From contig OX439036.1 of the NCBI GenBank assembly GCA_949317995.1, positions 109,409,669 through 109,473,668 of the forward strand: DNA of 64,000 bases, in the 5' to 3' direction. Of the stretch, positions 1 through 11,525 are shown piece after piece (within the stretch, counting starts at the first letter, position 1; every line of letters begins with the position of its first letter). The position numbers and the translations under genes are program-made. A model generated the notes under the pieces. That model saw only the letters and a program-made list of their open reading frames with translations, was not told the origin of the DNA and did no database searches. The DNA is from Acholoe squamosa (taxonomy: Eukaryota > Annelida > Polychaeta > Phyllodocida > Polynoidae).

Positions 1-19
1 ACCTGTTTTTCAATAATAC

Positions 20-376
20 TGTAGAGGTATATAGTTATCCTAGTAATATCTGGTATCATCTGGCGTGGCGGGTGAGACCTGTTGCCTGGTGTTCCTGAGG
101 TTCCGGATAGGTGGCAACACCTATCTGGGTCCATGGGACACCTGGCGACAAACCTATAGGGATCCATATAAAAGCCCTGTGCTCACCTGCTACATCAGAG
201 GCCATGTAGGCCTCCGTACATGCTACATGTAATGACATGATTCCCTAATTACCATTTATAGGGTAACCGAAAGGTGTACTTGATAAACCTGTTGGCATAC
301 ACTCGGAATACTGTCTTCGTCTTTCCTTCGTTTAAAACCTAATCACATAGGTCAGTTAGGTGTCTCATCGACTACA
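20..376 (+). mobile_element. LTR copy 1 of an LTR retrotransposon (fossil)
   Basis: This copy starts TGTAGAGG and ends CTACA, and is collinear with the 1655-2013 copy over most of its length. Shared parts include a TATA-like box (TATATAAAAG) about 150 bp in, the stretch CTCACCTGCTACATCAGAGG just after it, and a 3' part with GTTGGCATACACT. No coding region is attached. The flanks visible here do not show a clear target-site duplication, and only 19 bases of left flank lie inside the window. Confidence 0.6.
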
Positions 377-399
377 CATTTAGGAAATGAACACTTTTA

Positions 400-1176
400 T
401 TCTAACTACATAAACATTTACACTAAACATGTTTAGATGTTTAGAGTTGAGACAGTTGAATAATAGGTGTTTAGATTTAAACATCAATATGTTTAGATAC
501 TTGGATGTTGAATCCACACCAGATAGCAGCACTACCTTTGACTGGACTATCTGCACACAGTTATAATCAATTGTTGTGACAAATGTCCCCAAATCCCATG
601 TTTATCATGGTTTCATTTCATAGAATGTCATGTGAATAGAAAGGGCAATAGAAAATTGACTAGATTCACCTCATGCCACCATTATTACCATAAAATAATC
701 AATAAACTCCATGACTGACACCTATTTGATGTTATTCTGGAATAGATAAGCCAATGTCCCTCCTGCCAAGCTGTTGAACTTTCTCAAGTCTCTCATTCTG
801 ATGCAATGTGTAATATATGTACACATATATAGCTGTGGCTGACATCTTTGGAGACTTTGACAAGTAAATACCTGCTGATGCCCCCCCCCAGTAAATGAGA
901 AAAAAAATATATCTCTTTTTAATGCATACATGTCTGCAAACCTTAACTCTCCATCAAAACATTTAAACATCTAAACACAAAAATTCTTAAACACCTAAAC
1001 ACAAAAATTCATATATCTAAACACAAAAGTTTTAACCTAAACACCTACATTTCTAAACACTTGAGCTAAGCACATTGTTTGGCTAAACATGTTTAGGAAA
1101 TTAATGTGATTACAAAAACGTTGCAAGAATATGTTTAGAATTGTGTTTAGGATCTAAACACCATTTTTGCAGTGTA
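400..1176. mobile_element. TAAACA-motif-rich element, probably a non-autonomous DNA transposon
   Basis: The left part (about 400-500) carries repeated GTTTAGA and GTGTTTAG motifs. The right part (about 955-1165) carries many copies of the reverse complement, CTAAACAC, so the two clusters mirror each other. The right edge reads ACACCATTTTTGCAGTG, a typical transposon-like end. Paired subterminal motif clusters resemble transposase-binding regions of hAT-type elements, but this is inference. No open frame of note lies between. The left boundary is not defined. Confidence 0.4.
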
Positions 1177-1515
1177 TGATTTAACAACCATTAAGTTAGT
1201 GCCAGCAATTGTAGGCACTTCCCCATTAAATGACTGCTCTAAAAAATCAGCCCTTGTGTAGCAATCATTATAGAGTTTGTTAGGGCAGCTGTAGTGCTTT
1301 CCAAGAGGATGGCAATTTCCTCTTTTCATTGTGAAGTTCAAGGACGAAACATTTATTGGCAATAAACAGGAACATATATTTTTGCTGTCAATGGAAGAAT
1401 AATATCTACATATAATGTCATTTCCTGGAATTGGTTAAGGGGAAGTCCTTCTCATATGTTGTATTTTGCTGAGAGTTTCTCATACTAAGGACAATCCCTT
1501 GCGGAAGTTTTCTTT

Positions 1516-1529
1516 GTATCCATAGCAAC
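1516..1529. promoter_or_regulatory. RFX X-box-like motif
   Basis: The sequence GTATCCATAGCAAC fits the X-box pattern GTNNCC-NN-GCAAC bound by RFX transcription factors, which in animals act mainly on ciliary genes. It sits in non-coding DNA far from any promoter I can identify, so function is unproven. Confidence 0.25.
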
Positions 1530-1654
1530 ATTAACTCATCTTACTCTTCATGCAGTTGTTATTTCTACGTTCTACCTATCAATATCAAAGCTAAAATCTC
1601 CTGTGAGAGGTAGTCTACAAATTGCATCCTAAGCTATGCAGTAATTATTACATG

Positions 1655-2013
1655 TGTAGAGGCATATAGTTATACCGGTAGTATTTGGTGCCGTCTGGCG
1701 GGGTGGGTGAGTCCTGTCGCCTGGTATTCCTGAGGCTTCGGATAATTGGCAGCACCGATCCGGACTTATGGGACATCTGGCGACATACCCTGGGGTACCT
1801 ATATAAAGCCCCAAGCTCACCTGCTACATCAGAGGCAAGGTAGGCCTCCGTATATTACACATGTAGTAATATTGCTTCCCTCAGAATATCAAACAGTGTA
1901 GCCGGAAAGTGTGACCCAAATAAAACTCGTTGGCATACACTTGGAATACTGTCTTTGTGTTTCTTTCGAATAACAAGACTGAAACCCCCTAACTGGTAAA
2001 ACAAACCATTACA
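1655..2013 (+). mobile_element. Solo LTR with 4-bp target-site duplication (fossil)
   Basis: This 359-bp unit begins TGTAGAGG and ends TTACA. The bases CATG lie directly on both sides (1651-1654 and 2014-2017), a 4-bp target-site duplication of the sort made by Gypsy-like and other LTR elements. Inside are a TATA-like box (CTATATAAAGCC) and an AATAAA polyadenylation signal near 1919. No internal coding region lies between the duplications, so it is a solo LTR left after recombination between two LTRs. It differs at many positions from copy 1, so neither is a very recent insertion. Confidence 0.75.
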
Positions 2014-2538
2014 CATGTGTTGTTATAAGAGTGCAGAGAGAAAGATACATTAATATAGACAGGAACTTGGCCTGCCTTCATAGGTTAATGGTCTTAATGC
2101 ATACTAAAGGTACAAGTGGGCCAGGGCATATATTCATTTATGGCTAGTATATTTATCTTATAGCTATAGCTCTGCGAAATAAAACTATAAATTTTATGCA
2201 ACTAACATACAATGCAGTTGGTATAATAATAATTTCACCTTCCTGTCTATAGAAAAGGACATCAATATCAATATTTCTTGCACAAAAAAACAAACTCATT
2301 GAATTAACATATTAATCAGGAATCTCTTGCACTCCCTCACAAATCACTATACATTCAAATACTTTTAGTTTACTAATTCATTACAAATCCTAGATCCAAA
2401 ATTCACTCTATCAGCCAATTGGGCCATAGAAATCCTATATCATAGATAGCTGACAGAGGCTCAATGGAATTCTGGTCTAAGGATTACTGAACAGTTGTTG
2501 AAATAACATAATCTCATGAAAGTTCTGTAATGGCTTAC

Positions 2539-3083
2539 CTAGTAGTGGTACAAATTCTGAGGTCTTGGGTACGTTCTCAGCAACCAGTAGCAGAAACACG
2601 GAGAAGGACAGGAGGACAGTGATTCCCAATGACACCTTCTCACCTGAGTCCGGAGGCAGGTAGAACACGAGTAACGCCAAGAGCGACATAGTCAGACATG
2701 GCGTTATGATATTTATCGTGTAGAACATCGGTTTACGCCGCAGATAAATCGTAAACCGTACACGTGGGAAGGGAACCCCTGGGTCTGATTCATAATACTG
2801 ATCACTACTCTGGGCTACCGTGTTCCGAATCTCCCACTCACCGCTTTCCGTGAAAGCGTCAAGTCCAATACTTGAGGAGCCGTTGACTAGTTTGACTTGG
2901 AGGCCATGGTAGGCCCAGTCTACAAGGTCTATGTGACACTCCTGGTCATCAAAGGGGTAATAAGTGATGTCCAGCTGGCAAGATGTGATGAACTTTCCAC
3001 CGGGGACCCAGTTAACAACACCATCATTGGTGACGCTGACACGGAAGCGCTTGAAGAATAGCTCGTCGTATATGGCCTTGGCA
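2539..3083 (-). CDS. Nicotinic acetylcholine receptor-type subunit, exon with Cys-loop, M1 and M2
   Basis: This internal exon encodes 181 codons of a pentameric ligand-gated cation channel subunit. In order it shows the second half of the extracellular domain; the Cys-loop CQLDITYYPFDDQEC with 13 residues between cysteines; loop B with its tryptophan (VDWAYHG); a potential N-glycosylation site NGS; a loop C reading QYYESDPGVPFP without the vicinal cysteines of alpha subunits; M1 starting at FYTINIITP; and M2 after GEK. The pore-lining stretch keeps the intermediate-ring glutamate, the 9' leucine and the 20' glutamate, which predicts cation selectivity. The acceptor (tttcttccag) lies just above 3083 and the donor (G|gtaagc) at 2539, giving phase 2 in and phase 1 out. 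A 216-codon open frame runs past both splice sites, but the conserved sequence stops at PLLG, where M3 begins. Call: divergent non-alpha invertebrate subunit. Membership of the family is near certain; the subtype is not. Confidence 0.95.
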
Positions 3084-3925
3084 CTGGAAGAAAACAGAAA
3101 GATAACTGAGTTAATTACAATCTTCATAGTATTTCAAGATATGTTCTGCTACTCAAAAGGCATGGACAAGGTTGTCCCACTAAATTGAACTTTATTACTA
3201 CAAAGATTTATAGATGGGATTTACTAACCCTATAATCCCTACCCTAACCATGAGCCTTTCTGCGTAATGTGACACAATACCTATTACTGAATCAGTGATG
3301 ACCAGGTGTCCATTGAGGGGGACATTGTGTTTTTGGGGCCTCATAGAATCAGTTTATTTTGGGGGCGTGTCTTATATGGGAGGATTTTATAAAAAAGAAC
3401 ACTATCAAATTGCCAAAAGATATGGCTCCATGTGCACCTTATATGTCTGCCATGGGTTTGAGGTCATCTTATACAAAGGTATTAAGGTAATAAAGTAATC
3501 AATGTCTCCATGTTGGCTGAAAAATTGAGATGGTAAGGTAAGAATCTTCAAGGCTTTTATCATTGCAAAGGGAACTGAGAAGGTTGAGTGTTGTACAGTA
3601 ATATTGCACACATCATTGTCATATGTGAAAGGCTCTCTCCAATTGCAGCTCTCTTCAATTGCAATTAAGTAATCTAATCCCTATGGTATTCTGGTCCAGA
3701 CAGCTTTTAAAGTAGCAATGTCTTGTTCGCAGTATCAAATGCCAAAGTATGTTTTTTACGTAGGCATACAGTGTATGCTACATTACTCTACAGGAGATTC
3801 AGACACATATCTCCCTCCTCCACCTCTAGCCATCCTAATTTAAACAATTTATTTTGCAATTTCAATTATGAAAAAGGTGCTTGCCTCTTCTGGTGGAACA
3901 GCAATCTGTATAAACAAAACAATCT

Positions 3926-4152
3926 ACACTCTAAGAAATGACTGCTAAATCTACCATGCATCCCTGTATATTGTAGGCCTACAGTGAATCACTCTGTTTT
4001 TGACAGAGACAGTGTTATTTCTACAATGAAGCCCCATAGTAAAGCACTGTGTGACAAGTGGAATCTTTGGGAAAATAACAAAAGCTTCATCCGAACGTTG
4101 CCAGGCAATCATAATTATTTTGACATCTTTTTACGTTTGTTTTTACAGTATA
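3926..4152 (+). mobile_element. Family A element, degenerate copy
   Basis: It begins ACACTCTAAGAAATGACTG and ends with TTTTTACAGTA, the eroded inverted ends of family A. Internal landmarks of the family (ATTTCTACAATGAAGCCCC; GAAAATAAC) are present. Plus orientation here means the end that reads CTGTTGAATCTACCAGGGATC comes first. CTA left and TAG right of the ends may be remnants of a short target duplication. Confidence 0.7.
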
Positions 4153-5100
4153 GGAATCCTCTATTAATTATAGATAAAGGAACTATTATCCAAACAAGCA
4201 CACATCATTCTACTATGTGAAGGAAAAGAAGTAATCAATATATCCTTTACACTATTATTGATTTCTAGTTAATAAAGCCACAATCCATTCTACTGCCTAT
4301 CATAGATAAAACCATCCATTGCTTATGACAGGGATCCCTCTGTTATATGTGGGTCTTTATGAGTGAGTATGGCACTATGGCACATGGCTTGTTGTATGGA
4401 GATAACACCATCATTTATTTAGTCCACAACAGGGGGTAGTGTAGTCTGCCATCTTTAGGTGGCCATGATTTATAAACATTTATAATTCTTTGATGACGTT
4501 TAACAGCCTCAAACACTGGTTCAGTGCAACATGTCAGTCGACTATCTGAATGGCATTTCAGATGATTTAAAAGCTGCTGGCACTTATATATATATACAGA
4601 TGTACTAAATTAGATTTCTATTTATTTTTCTTCATTTACAATTTCTTTGCATTTTGCCTGCTCCCTTCCCCAATATAGCTGAATATGTATGTAGTTTTGC
4701 AACAGGAAGACGTTTAAAGTAAAATATGGACATGTCCTGAACGATAGACAGAACCCTGCCTGGTCCTTGACCCCAGATTACTTTCAGGACGACAAATTTC
4801 TAATGTAATTCACAAGGCTTTGACATCATTATCAGACCAAAGTCTTGTCTTCCTATTAGGAATCATTTCCCATTCAAATACACAACAAGATCTTCCACAG
4901 ACCTGAAGTACGGTGATGACAGGGGTCAGTGCACTGCAAAGCTTCCGGTTGGACCATTGAATAAGAGCTCAAGCTGAAGGGGGGCCCCAGATTACCCACA
5001 ATCCCTTTCCTTGTGATGGGTAATGGCATCTTATGACCTCATCGGCTGGACAGGAAGTAGTTATGATGTCACTGGTCAGACTTGATTAGAAAGTAAGTGG

Positions 5101-5114
5101 GTTGCCGTGGTAAC
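5101..5114. promoter_or_regulatory. RFX X-box motif
   Basis: GTTGCCGTGGTAAC is a palindromic match to the X-box pattern GTTRCC-NN-GGYAAC recognised by RFX factors. It is not inside a repeat I can identify. It lies about 2 kb inside the large intron, so a regulatory role is only a possibility. Confidence 0.35.
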
Positions 5115-5194
5115 ATGACAATTGTGAGGGTTCATCTCTGGTTCAAGTGTGCTCAGAATAAAGCTAATGAACCTTCGATGGCTCTGGGCTGGAA

Positions 5195-5260
5195 CACTGT
5201 GAAAAATAACTGTTGAATCTGCCAGGGATCCCCATAATTTTGATGACATTTTTTACAGTG
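5195..5260 (+). mobile_element. Family A element, 66-bp internally deleted copy
   Basis: The left 40 bases read CACTGTGAAAAATAACTGTT and on to the GGGATCC landmark, then jump directly to the right end (TTTTGATGACATTTTTTACAGTG). The middle of about 150 bp is missing, so only the two ends remain. Copies reduced to their ends are common in non-autonomous DNA elements. Confidence 0.75.
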
Positions 5261-6388
5261 CACAATCATCTTTAAGGTAGTAAAAGCAATGCTTTAAAAA
5301 TTAAGATAGCATAAGGAGTGAGGTCAAAGAGAAGAGCTGCTCAAGGGGTTTACAGGACATAACCCCATTTTACAGATCAACTTGAGGTCATCCTACAAAC
5401 ATCTAGTCGGGTAAATCTTAAACTGTAATACTCAACAATTTCTTAGAGTGTATCATCCTGTCAGCCAGCCATGCTTGTTATGAGTCTGTGACAAGGGCTC
5501 ACTGTTTAACTGTGCCTGTGGGATTACTGGCCACCTGAGGTAGACATTACAGCTAGATGAGCACTACTCAGGTTAGGGAATTTCTCCCCTCTACAAAGAC
5601 CCCAATAAATCTACATCAGCACCTTGTAGATTGGTGTCCCTACTCTATGTTACCTCTAAGACAATGCTTGCTTTATCATTTGCTTTCAATTTGTTCTGAG
5701 GGGGTGTGGGTGCAAGAAAAGCAATCAGTATAGTATGCTCCAGGCCTGTGGCAGATCCAGAATTCGGAAAAAGATGGGGCACCCTCTCTTTTTGAGCCAA
5801 TTTGAGTCCAAAACACACAAATAACTAACAAAGAGGAGGGAACTGCTTCTGGTGTCAATCATCGGAGCTAATAGGATGAGTGATATATGCAGGGACAAAG
5901 TACTCATCATGTCTCGTCTTAGCAGTGTTATTCTATGAAATAACCTGATGGCTTTAACAAAAAGTGTAAAATAATATGTCTAAAAAATTACTTGAATGAA
6001 TCTTACATTTATCACAGTGTATATGTCGCATGCCTATCTATTGCTGAACAACTTCCAGAATAAGTTACATTGGAAGAAGAGCATAGTCGTGTTCCACTCT
6101 AAAATTCTATGTGGCCACAAAAGACAGAGAGCAATCATTGTGGCTAAGCCGCCTGAACACCAGCTATCTGTGAAATCTTGACTTCCAGTCAGCCTGCCCT
6201 TTTTCCGGTCCCAGATCGAGGCTTGACATGACCCTATCAGTATTTACAGCTGACAACCTGTGGAGCCTGACCCCAAACAACAGTTCCACCAGGAGTCCCG
6301 CAATGGGTTGAAGGGAGTGCCTTCAGCAAGTGCCAAGTTTCAAATAGCCTAGAGGGCTATTGCTGGAAAGATAAAGGGTTTTAAATAG

Positions 6389-6540
6389 CTCCAGAGGTAA
6401 TTTCTTCACATGCTACGATTACTCACTTTCAAATTGTATTTCCCAATAGTATTGGTAATGTACTATAATCACTGACACTTTTAGGGTGTTAAATTGTAGT
6501 GACTGTGTGCAGGCGTAGTGCTTTAAAAAATGGCCTCCAG
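6389..6540. mobile_element. Family C inverted-repeat element, short copy
   Basis: The left arm CTCCAGAGGTAATTTCTTCA and the right arm, whose reverse complement reads CTGGAGGCCATTTTTTAAAG, form terminal inverted repeats. They match the ends of the 40948-41215 copy, including the ACGA-type stretch about 25 bases in. The 152-bp interior has no open frame. This is a MITE-like non-autonomous element. Confidence 0.6.
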
Positions 6541-8035
6541 ATTTAGTTGACTATAACAGAGACGCCCTGCTTTACTCTCCAACTTCCACTCACTCAATTA
6601 GAGCCACCCAGCTAGTGTTTTTACTACAATACTGTATGATTGCTTGGATAACATCGTTCTGGTGCATTGCTTCCTGAATACCTATGTGCAACACAAAAAA
6701 AAAAAAGAAATAAGAAAAAAAGTATGGTACTCTAGGTGAGATACTGCTTCGAAAAAACAGCTTTTTCCCATTTTGACAAGATCCTACAGTGGGATTAATC
6801 AAGGGAGCCAAGTGTTTCTTCAGTTTTGGAGGGGCACTGCACTAACATCCCCCACCCAAGTCAGGGTGCCTGGAGATTATTGATAGGTCCAGCTATTGGT
6901 CTTCCAATAGGTATTCTGCAGAGAGGGTCCCAGTCAGGGTAAGGGATAGGGATAGACTTTGGCTGCTTAGTGCTATGGAGTAAAGCCCATCCCGTAGTCA
7001 TCTTTCATTGGCACCTATGGAGAGCGGCAGTATATATAGTAGACACTAGCTTTTTGCATGCTCACAACAAATTCATTATCATAACTCACAGGAAGTTTAT
7101 GGACAAGATGGCTGCCACTGTAAGATAACCTGCAACACTCATATATAAACCCGTACAACTTATATTGATCCTTTTGCATCTTATTGCGGCTAGTTTGAGT
7201 GAAGTAGGTGTGAAGGGCCATATATGTTGCTGGGTCACTACATTCAAGATGGCTGGCAGGCATGTTGAGGCAAAGGCACTGAGTGGAAGGTTTAGTACTT
7301 TACGAGGCATGCCATGAATATTTCTATCTGTGAGGCTTTAGACTATTACAGGGAGGTGTTGGGTCCCTCCGCTCTACTTGACTGTAATCCGATCTTGTAT
7401 AGGGATACTTTAATTGGAAAAGAAGGAAGATGTTTTAAATAAAAACAGATGAAAGAGAATGAGGAAAAAGCTTTAATTTAAGACTCTGTTCAACATGATC
7501 AGAATACTTTGCAGGGATCCAGCTGGAATGGTGTTTTAACACAACCTTTTAGGATGTGCTCAGCTGAGGTTTAAATGTGAGATCTAATATCATATAAATT
7601 CTTTTTAAGTAATGGACAAGTGATGAAGGTCAGGGTCTAGAATGCCATGTAAGAGGCCATGGGAAAATTGGTAATCTAGAGAACATATATTCATCATAAT
7701 ATACAATATATCACATTATATCCTTTTGAGAAGTGGGGATGGCCTTTTTATACAAGAGATTGCACCTCTGGCTATATTATCAATATCATGTCAGTGTCTA
7801 CGATGAATTCCATACGCCCATTTAATCAACTTGAATTTCTAGCTTGGGAGAATGGGAGGTTTTTATTTTGGTTTAGGTAGCCCAATATTCAGATTGATTT
7901 TTAAAAGCATGCATCACTATTATGAAGTGCTGGGGATAGTAGTATTAAGCAATGGTTCGGCAATACCAGCTAACCTCTATGGCCTATTCTACCTAAATTC
8001 TGGACAAAAAAAACTCTTTTGCATAGTATAATCTC
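6541..8035. other. Intron stretch with no recognisable feature
   Basis: I see no exon-like conservation, no RNA gene and no clear repeat here. Two overlapping minus-strand frames near 7015-7310 have no recognisable motif and are probably chance. Confidence 0.5.
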
Positions 8036-8159
8036 CTTTAAGGGCCGCTGATGCATTAATGCTCCAAATGAAATGCTGGCGAGTAGTCTCACCAGCACTT
8101 CATTGGTGTATCATGCCGACCAATGGTCATGATGCACTCCTGCATTAGTGGCTTTTAAG
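8036..8159. mobile_element. Family E palindromic element, short copy
   Basis: It starts CTTTAAGGGCCGCTGATGCA and ends with an inverted match (TGCATTAGTGGCTTTTAAGA). The middle holds the family's second inverted pair around ACCAGCACTTCATTGGTG. At 124 bp it is roughly half of the longest copy (57824-58081). Confidence 0.7.
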
Positions 8160-8528
8160 AGGCTAGGGCCCTTCCATTCCCCTTCCACACTAAAATACCT
8201 CAAATAGCATCCATTCTATCACTATCCGTTTTATCTCCACAGAAAGTGATTTACATAAAGTGAAAGCAGAGTTTAATCCACCTAACGTCCGGGCTTTACA
8301 CGCCTTGATAGTAAATTAGCTACTGGGTACAAATATCCTATCTACCAGTCTGGTTGCCTCTGCCAACAGGTGTCAAGATATTCAGTGGAATGGAATGTAC
8401 ATTCTTTCACGAGAACTGCTCATTAGTGCTATCAAGGGGAATGGTTATTATCACCCTCACAACCACCAGCCCTTGCTGACAATAAATGGTCACTCCCTTA
8501 TTAATCCCAGATAAGGGCATCCTGTATG

Positions 8529-8740
8529 CACTGTAAAGAAAGATGTCATTGAAATAATGGTGGAATCCTTGTCCAAAAGCCAGAGATCTTTTTTTATTCT
8601 AGCAGATATTCCTTGTACCACAGTGTATAATGTGCTACCGAACTGTAGAAACTACACTTCCACTGCAACACAATTATGGTGGCTCATTGTTCAGGTTTAC
8701 AAGGATCCCTGGTAGATTCAACAGTATTTCATAGAGTGTG
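8529..8740 (-). mobile_element. Family A element
   Basis: This copy is in reverse orientation. It starts CACTGTAAAGAAAGATGTC and ends GATTCAACAG...ATAGAGTGTG. Landmarks GGTGGAATCCTTGTCC, GAGATTCCTTGTAC-like sequence and GGATCCCTGGTAGATTC are in the expected order. There is no coding capacity. Confidence 0.8.
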
Positions 8741-10020
8741 CCTAGTTTCTCTTTGAAAATGGCCCATTTTGAATGACAGTACTCCATGCAGTACACAGAA
8801 AGGGCATATTTTAGAAGGGAGCCTTTTAATAAGTAGTACATGAAAATGGCTGTTTGTAGGTGGTTGACATAGCAGAAGTGTCAGAATGTAGCAAGTTTGT
8901 ATGCAAAGATTTTGTCAAGCATTGTATAGATAAACTAGGAGAGTATAGTCTAATTTTCATTGGTATACCAAAATGACAATTTATGGAAGGAATATACTGA
9001 TTTAAAGGAGAGGTACCTTCTATGTGCGAGTTATGGTTATGTTACTGCTACATGGAGGTAGGCCAGCGGATATCAATAACATCAATATGAATCATCTTGT
9101 GGCCCCTCAGGTTGGAGTATAGATCAAATTAATTTAGAATGTGTACTTGGTTAATACTGGATGGCTCCATGAGACTACACTAATTTTTCAGAATAATTTC
9201 TGCACTCTATTTAGGTGAACCTCACCTCATCAAAATAGTTATTTCAATTGCATAATTGCATGAAACCTAACACCTGCACATGTTAGGTTATCTTTTATGT
9301 TGAGGATAATTTTAATCAGAATGGCAATATCACTCTCCTTTTGCTTTTACTGAGATCAATTTTTATTTTTGGTATGGGATAGGTCAGAGTCATTTTAATA
9401 ATCTAGTTATGCATTTCCCAAAGAGTGTGTAGAAATATAAACTGCTTGCTTCAATGGTTAGTTTTGGGTTGCAGGTATCTATTAAGTAAATGAGGAATAT
9501 GATACTACTTTCTGTTTATCTTGTTTATCGTTACTCTCAGCATTCATTTTGCAGTGTACCTCGTATACATCTTCTTTTCAAGGACCTTCTGGATATTTCC
9601 CACACAGGACAATGGATAAGGTATGGCAACGAATAGGTAAGAGTGCTGTCATTGCCATGAAGCCACAAATTTCCTTACCATACTACATTGCCATCTTGTG
9701 GTATGTCACAATAGGATCTACCTGTCAGGGAAATGTGTGAGGGATCAGATTAAGGACATCACACATATAGGAAACTGTCTCCAATTTCTGAAAGGATTCA
9801 ACATTGGTCAACCAACCTTCAGGGCTCCTTCTCCAAGCTTTAGATATAACATGAAACCTTACATATAATAATTGGGGAGCCAACCAGCTCAAATGTTAAT
9901 ATTTTAAAATGTCCTGGTGTTGAAAGCATCACAAGATATGAGGCATGAATATGTAATTATGGGTAATTTGATAGTGCAGATTTCGAATATAGGGTGTGTA
10001 TTCCTGTATCTAGGTTGGAA
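8741..10020. other. Intron stretch with no recognisable feature
   Basis: This is AT-rich intron sequence. Nothing resembles an exon, RNA gene or a repeat seen elsewhere in the window. Confidence 0.45.
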
Positions 10021-10022
10021 CA

Positions 10023-10207
10023 AGGTCAAAATTAAGGTCAAAGGTCACAATTTGGTCTGAAAATGGATATAGAAAGGATATACCTATTCTATCACAAATG
10101 CCAATATATCACAGACGAGGGCTATTCACATTATAAGGGCACATAAATTTACATTTATGGACTATCGTTAAGGGGGTTGTGATTGACCTTGATTGAAATT
10201 AAGGTCA
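10023..10207. promoter_or_regulatory. Cluster of nuclear-receptor half-sites including a perfect DR1
   Basis: AGGTCA occurs at 10023-10028, 10035-10040 and 10042-10047. The last two form AGGTCAAAGGTCA, the DR1 element bound by HNF4 and RXR heterodimers in other animals. A TGACCT at 10184 and another AGGTCA at 10202 follow. The density is well above what 185 bases should give by chance, but no chromatin or conservation evidence is available here. Confidence 0.35.
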
Positions 10208-10382
10208 TTTCACCCAAGATCAAACATAGAGAAGTGTATATAATTAGTAAAGTGCTTGCTAACAGTTTGTGTAGCTCAAGGATTTACATAACTTTACATC
10301 TTATTGTATGTCACAAATAACATTAATCTGATTTGAGAGGAAAGTTTTCTCATCAAATTCATAAGGAATTCTTGGCAAATTT

Positions 10383-10475
10383 CGGAGGGGCCCAGACATA
10401 GTCAGGCCCCACCTCCTTTGTGATTGGGGGGCCCAGGCCCCCCTGCCCCCCGCCTTTGCCTACGCCCCTGCCGAT
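10383..10475. repeat. C-rich tract of a dispersed repeat end
   Basis: The stretch contains GGGGGGCCCAGGCCCCCCTG and ends CCTACGCCCCTG. A similar ACGCCCCTG end closes the family M element at 43726-43892, so this may be the end of a related dispersed repeat. Boundaries are unclear. Confidence 0.3.
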
Positions 10476-10632
10476 TCAGCATCCTGACCTCCTAGTCCCT
10501 GGGCCTTGTGATTTACCTCTACACAGGTCGGGGTGCCTGTAATTTGGTGCAAATACATATCTTTATCTCCTAGACTCTTCGTTTGCCTCCCACACCTTGG
10601 ACGAAATCCTGTGATTGTGGTCTGGTTAAGCA

Positions 10633-10746
10633 GGTATTCCACTGCCGTCGGTCAGGCAAATATTTGCTAATCTGATTATTTTTGATATTGCAAAAGTATC
10701 AAACACATTAGTGAAATTTCGGCCAACCAACGGCAGTGGAATAACC
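10633..10746. mobile_element. Family G inverted-repeat element
   Basis: The left arm is GGTATTCCACTGCCGTCGGT. The right arm read in reverse is GGTTATTCCACTGCCGTTGG, so the 114-bp unit is a short MITE-like element. Further fragments of the family lie at 25199-25235 and 57083-57130, the latter sharing TTTGCTAATCTGAT with this copy. Confidence 0.65.
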
Positions 10747-11463
10747 GCTTTAGAGACTTATAAATCTGGGCACTTAGCCTTGGCCGTCAGTGGGTACATT
10801 GCTGGTACACCTTATCAGATCCTCGATTCCTTTAAATTACCACCTTATGGTACATGTAAAATGCCAATGCAAAAGGAAAATTCAACTTATTTCCCATTGA
10901 GCGGCATCAAGCAATGGCCATGGAATATATTATATAATGATTGGAAACCTATCTAGGTAAGTCCATACAACTAATGTGTCATCAGCCATGTATATATCCA
11001 GCAATGCAGGGACAATTCAGTGAGGTATATTGTATGGCATTAACCTGCACACTCTTCCATAAGAGCAGATGTCGATTTTTATCAAAAGTCACCAGAAAGC
11101 CAGCTATAGGATAAGGGGTGACAGTAGGGTATATCAAATATAGGTATAGGATTACATAGATCTATATAATGTGTGTGAGTGAAGATGGCCAGCTAGCCTA
11201 CCACCCTGCCAGCCAGGGCTCACGCCAGCCAGGAGTGTGAAATAGAGGTGTGGCATTTCATTAGCTCCAGTATCAAACAGAGGACACAGATGTCACTGTA
11301 GTCACCAGACCAGAAGCCAAGGGGGAAGCAAGGATGGGATAGGGGATAGTATATGTTGTATATATGTTAGTGTGTAAGAAAGGCCTATAGTAAACAGAAA
11401 AGATGGGAATATAGTATACTCAATGACTCACCAGGGTACAAACCCTAACACGCCCAGGATCCA

Positions 11464-11525
11464 CACTGTAAAAAATAACTGCTGCATCTACCAGGGATCC
11501 TTGTAAAACTATGCAGTGAACGACA
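11464..11525 (+). mobile_element. Family A element, left-end fragment
   Basis: CACTGTAAAAAATAACTGCT followed by ATCTACCAGGGATCCTTG is a clean match to the left end of family A. The match fades after the GCAGTGAAC landmark, so only about 60 bases remain. Confidence 0.75.

Larger units (their letters stand above)
1..2538. other. Non-coding DNA downstream of the receptor exon
   Basis: This stretch follows the splice donor of the 2539-3083 exon in the direction of transcription, so it is intron or 3' flank of the receptor gene. I looked for the M3, cytoplasmic-loop and M4 coding exons on the minus strand and found none, so they probably lie beyond the left edge. It holds two LTR copies and a TAAACA-rich element. 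From 2018 to 2538 nothing is recognisable. Confidence 0.6.
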
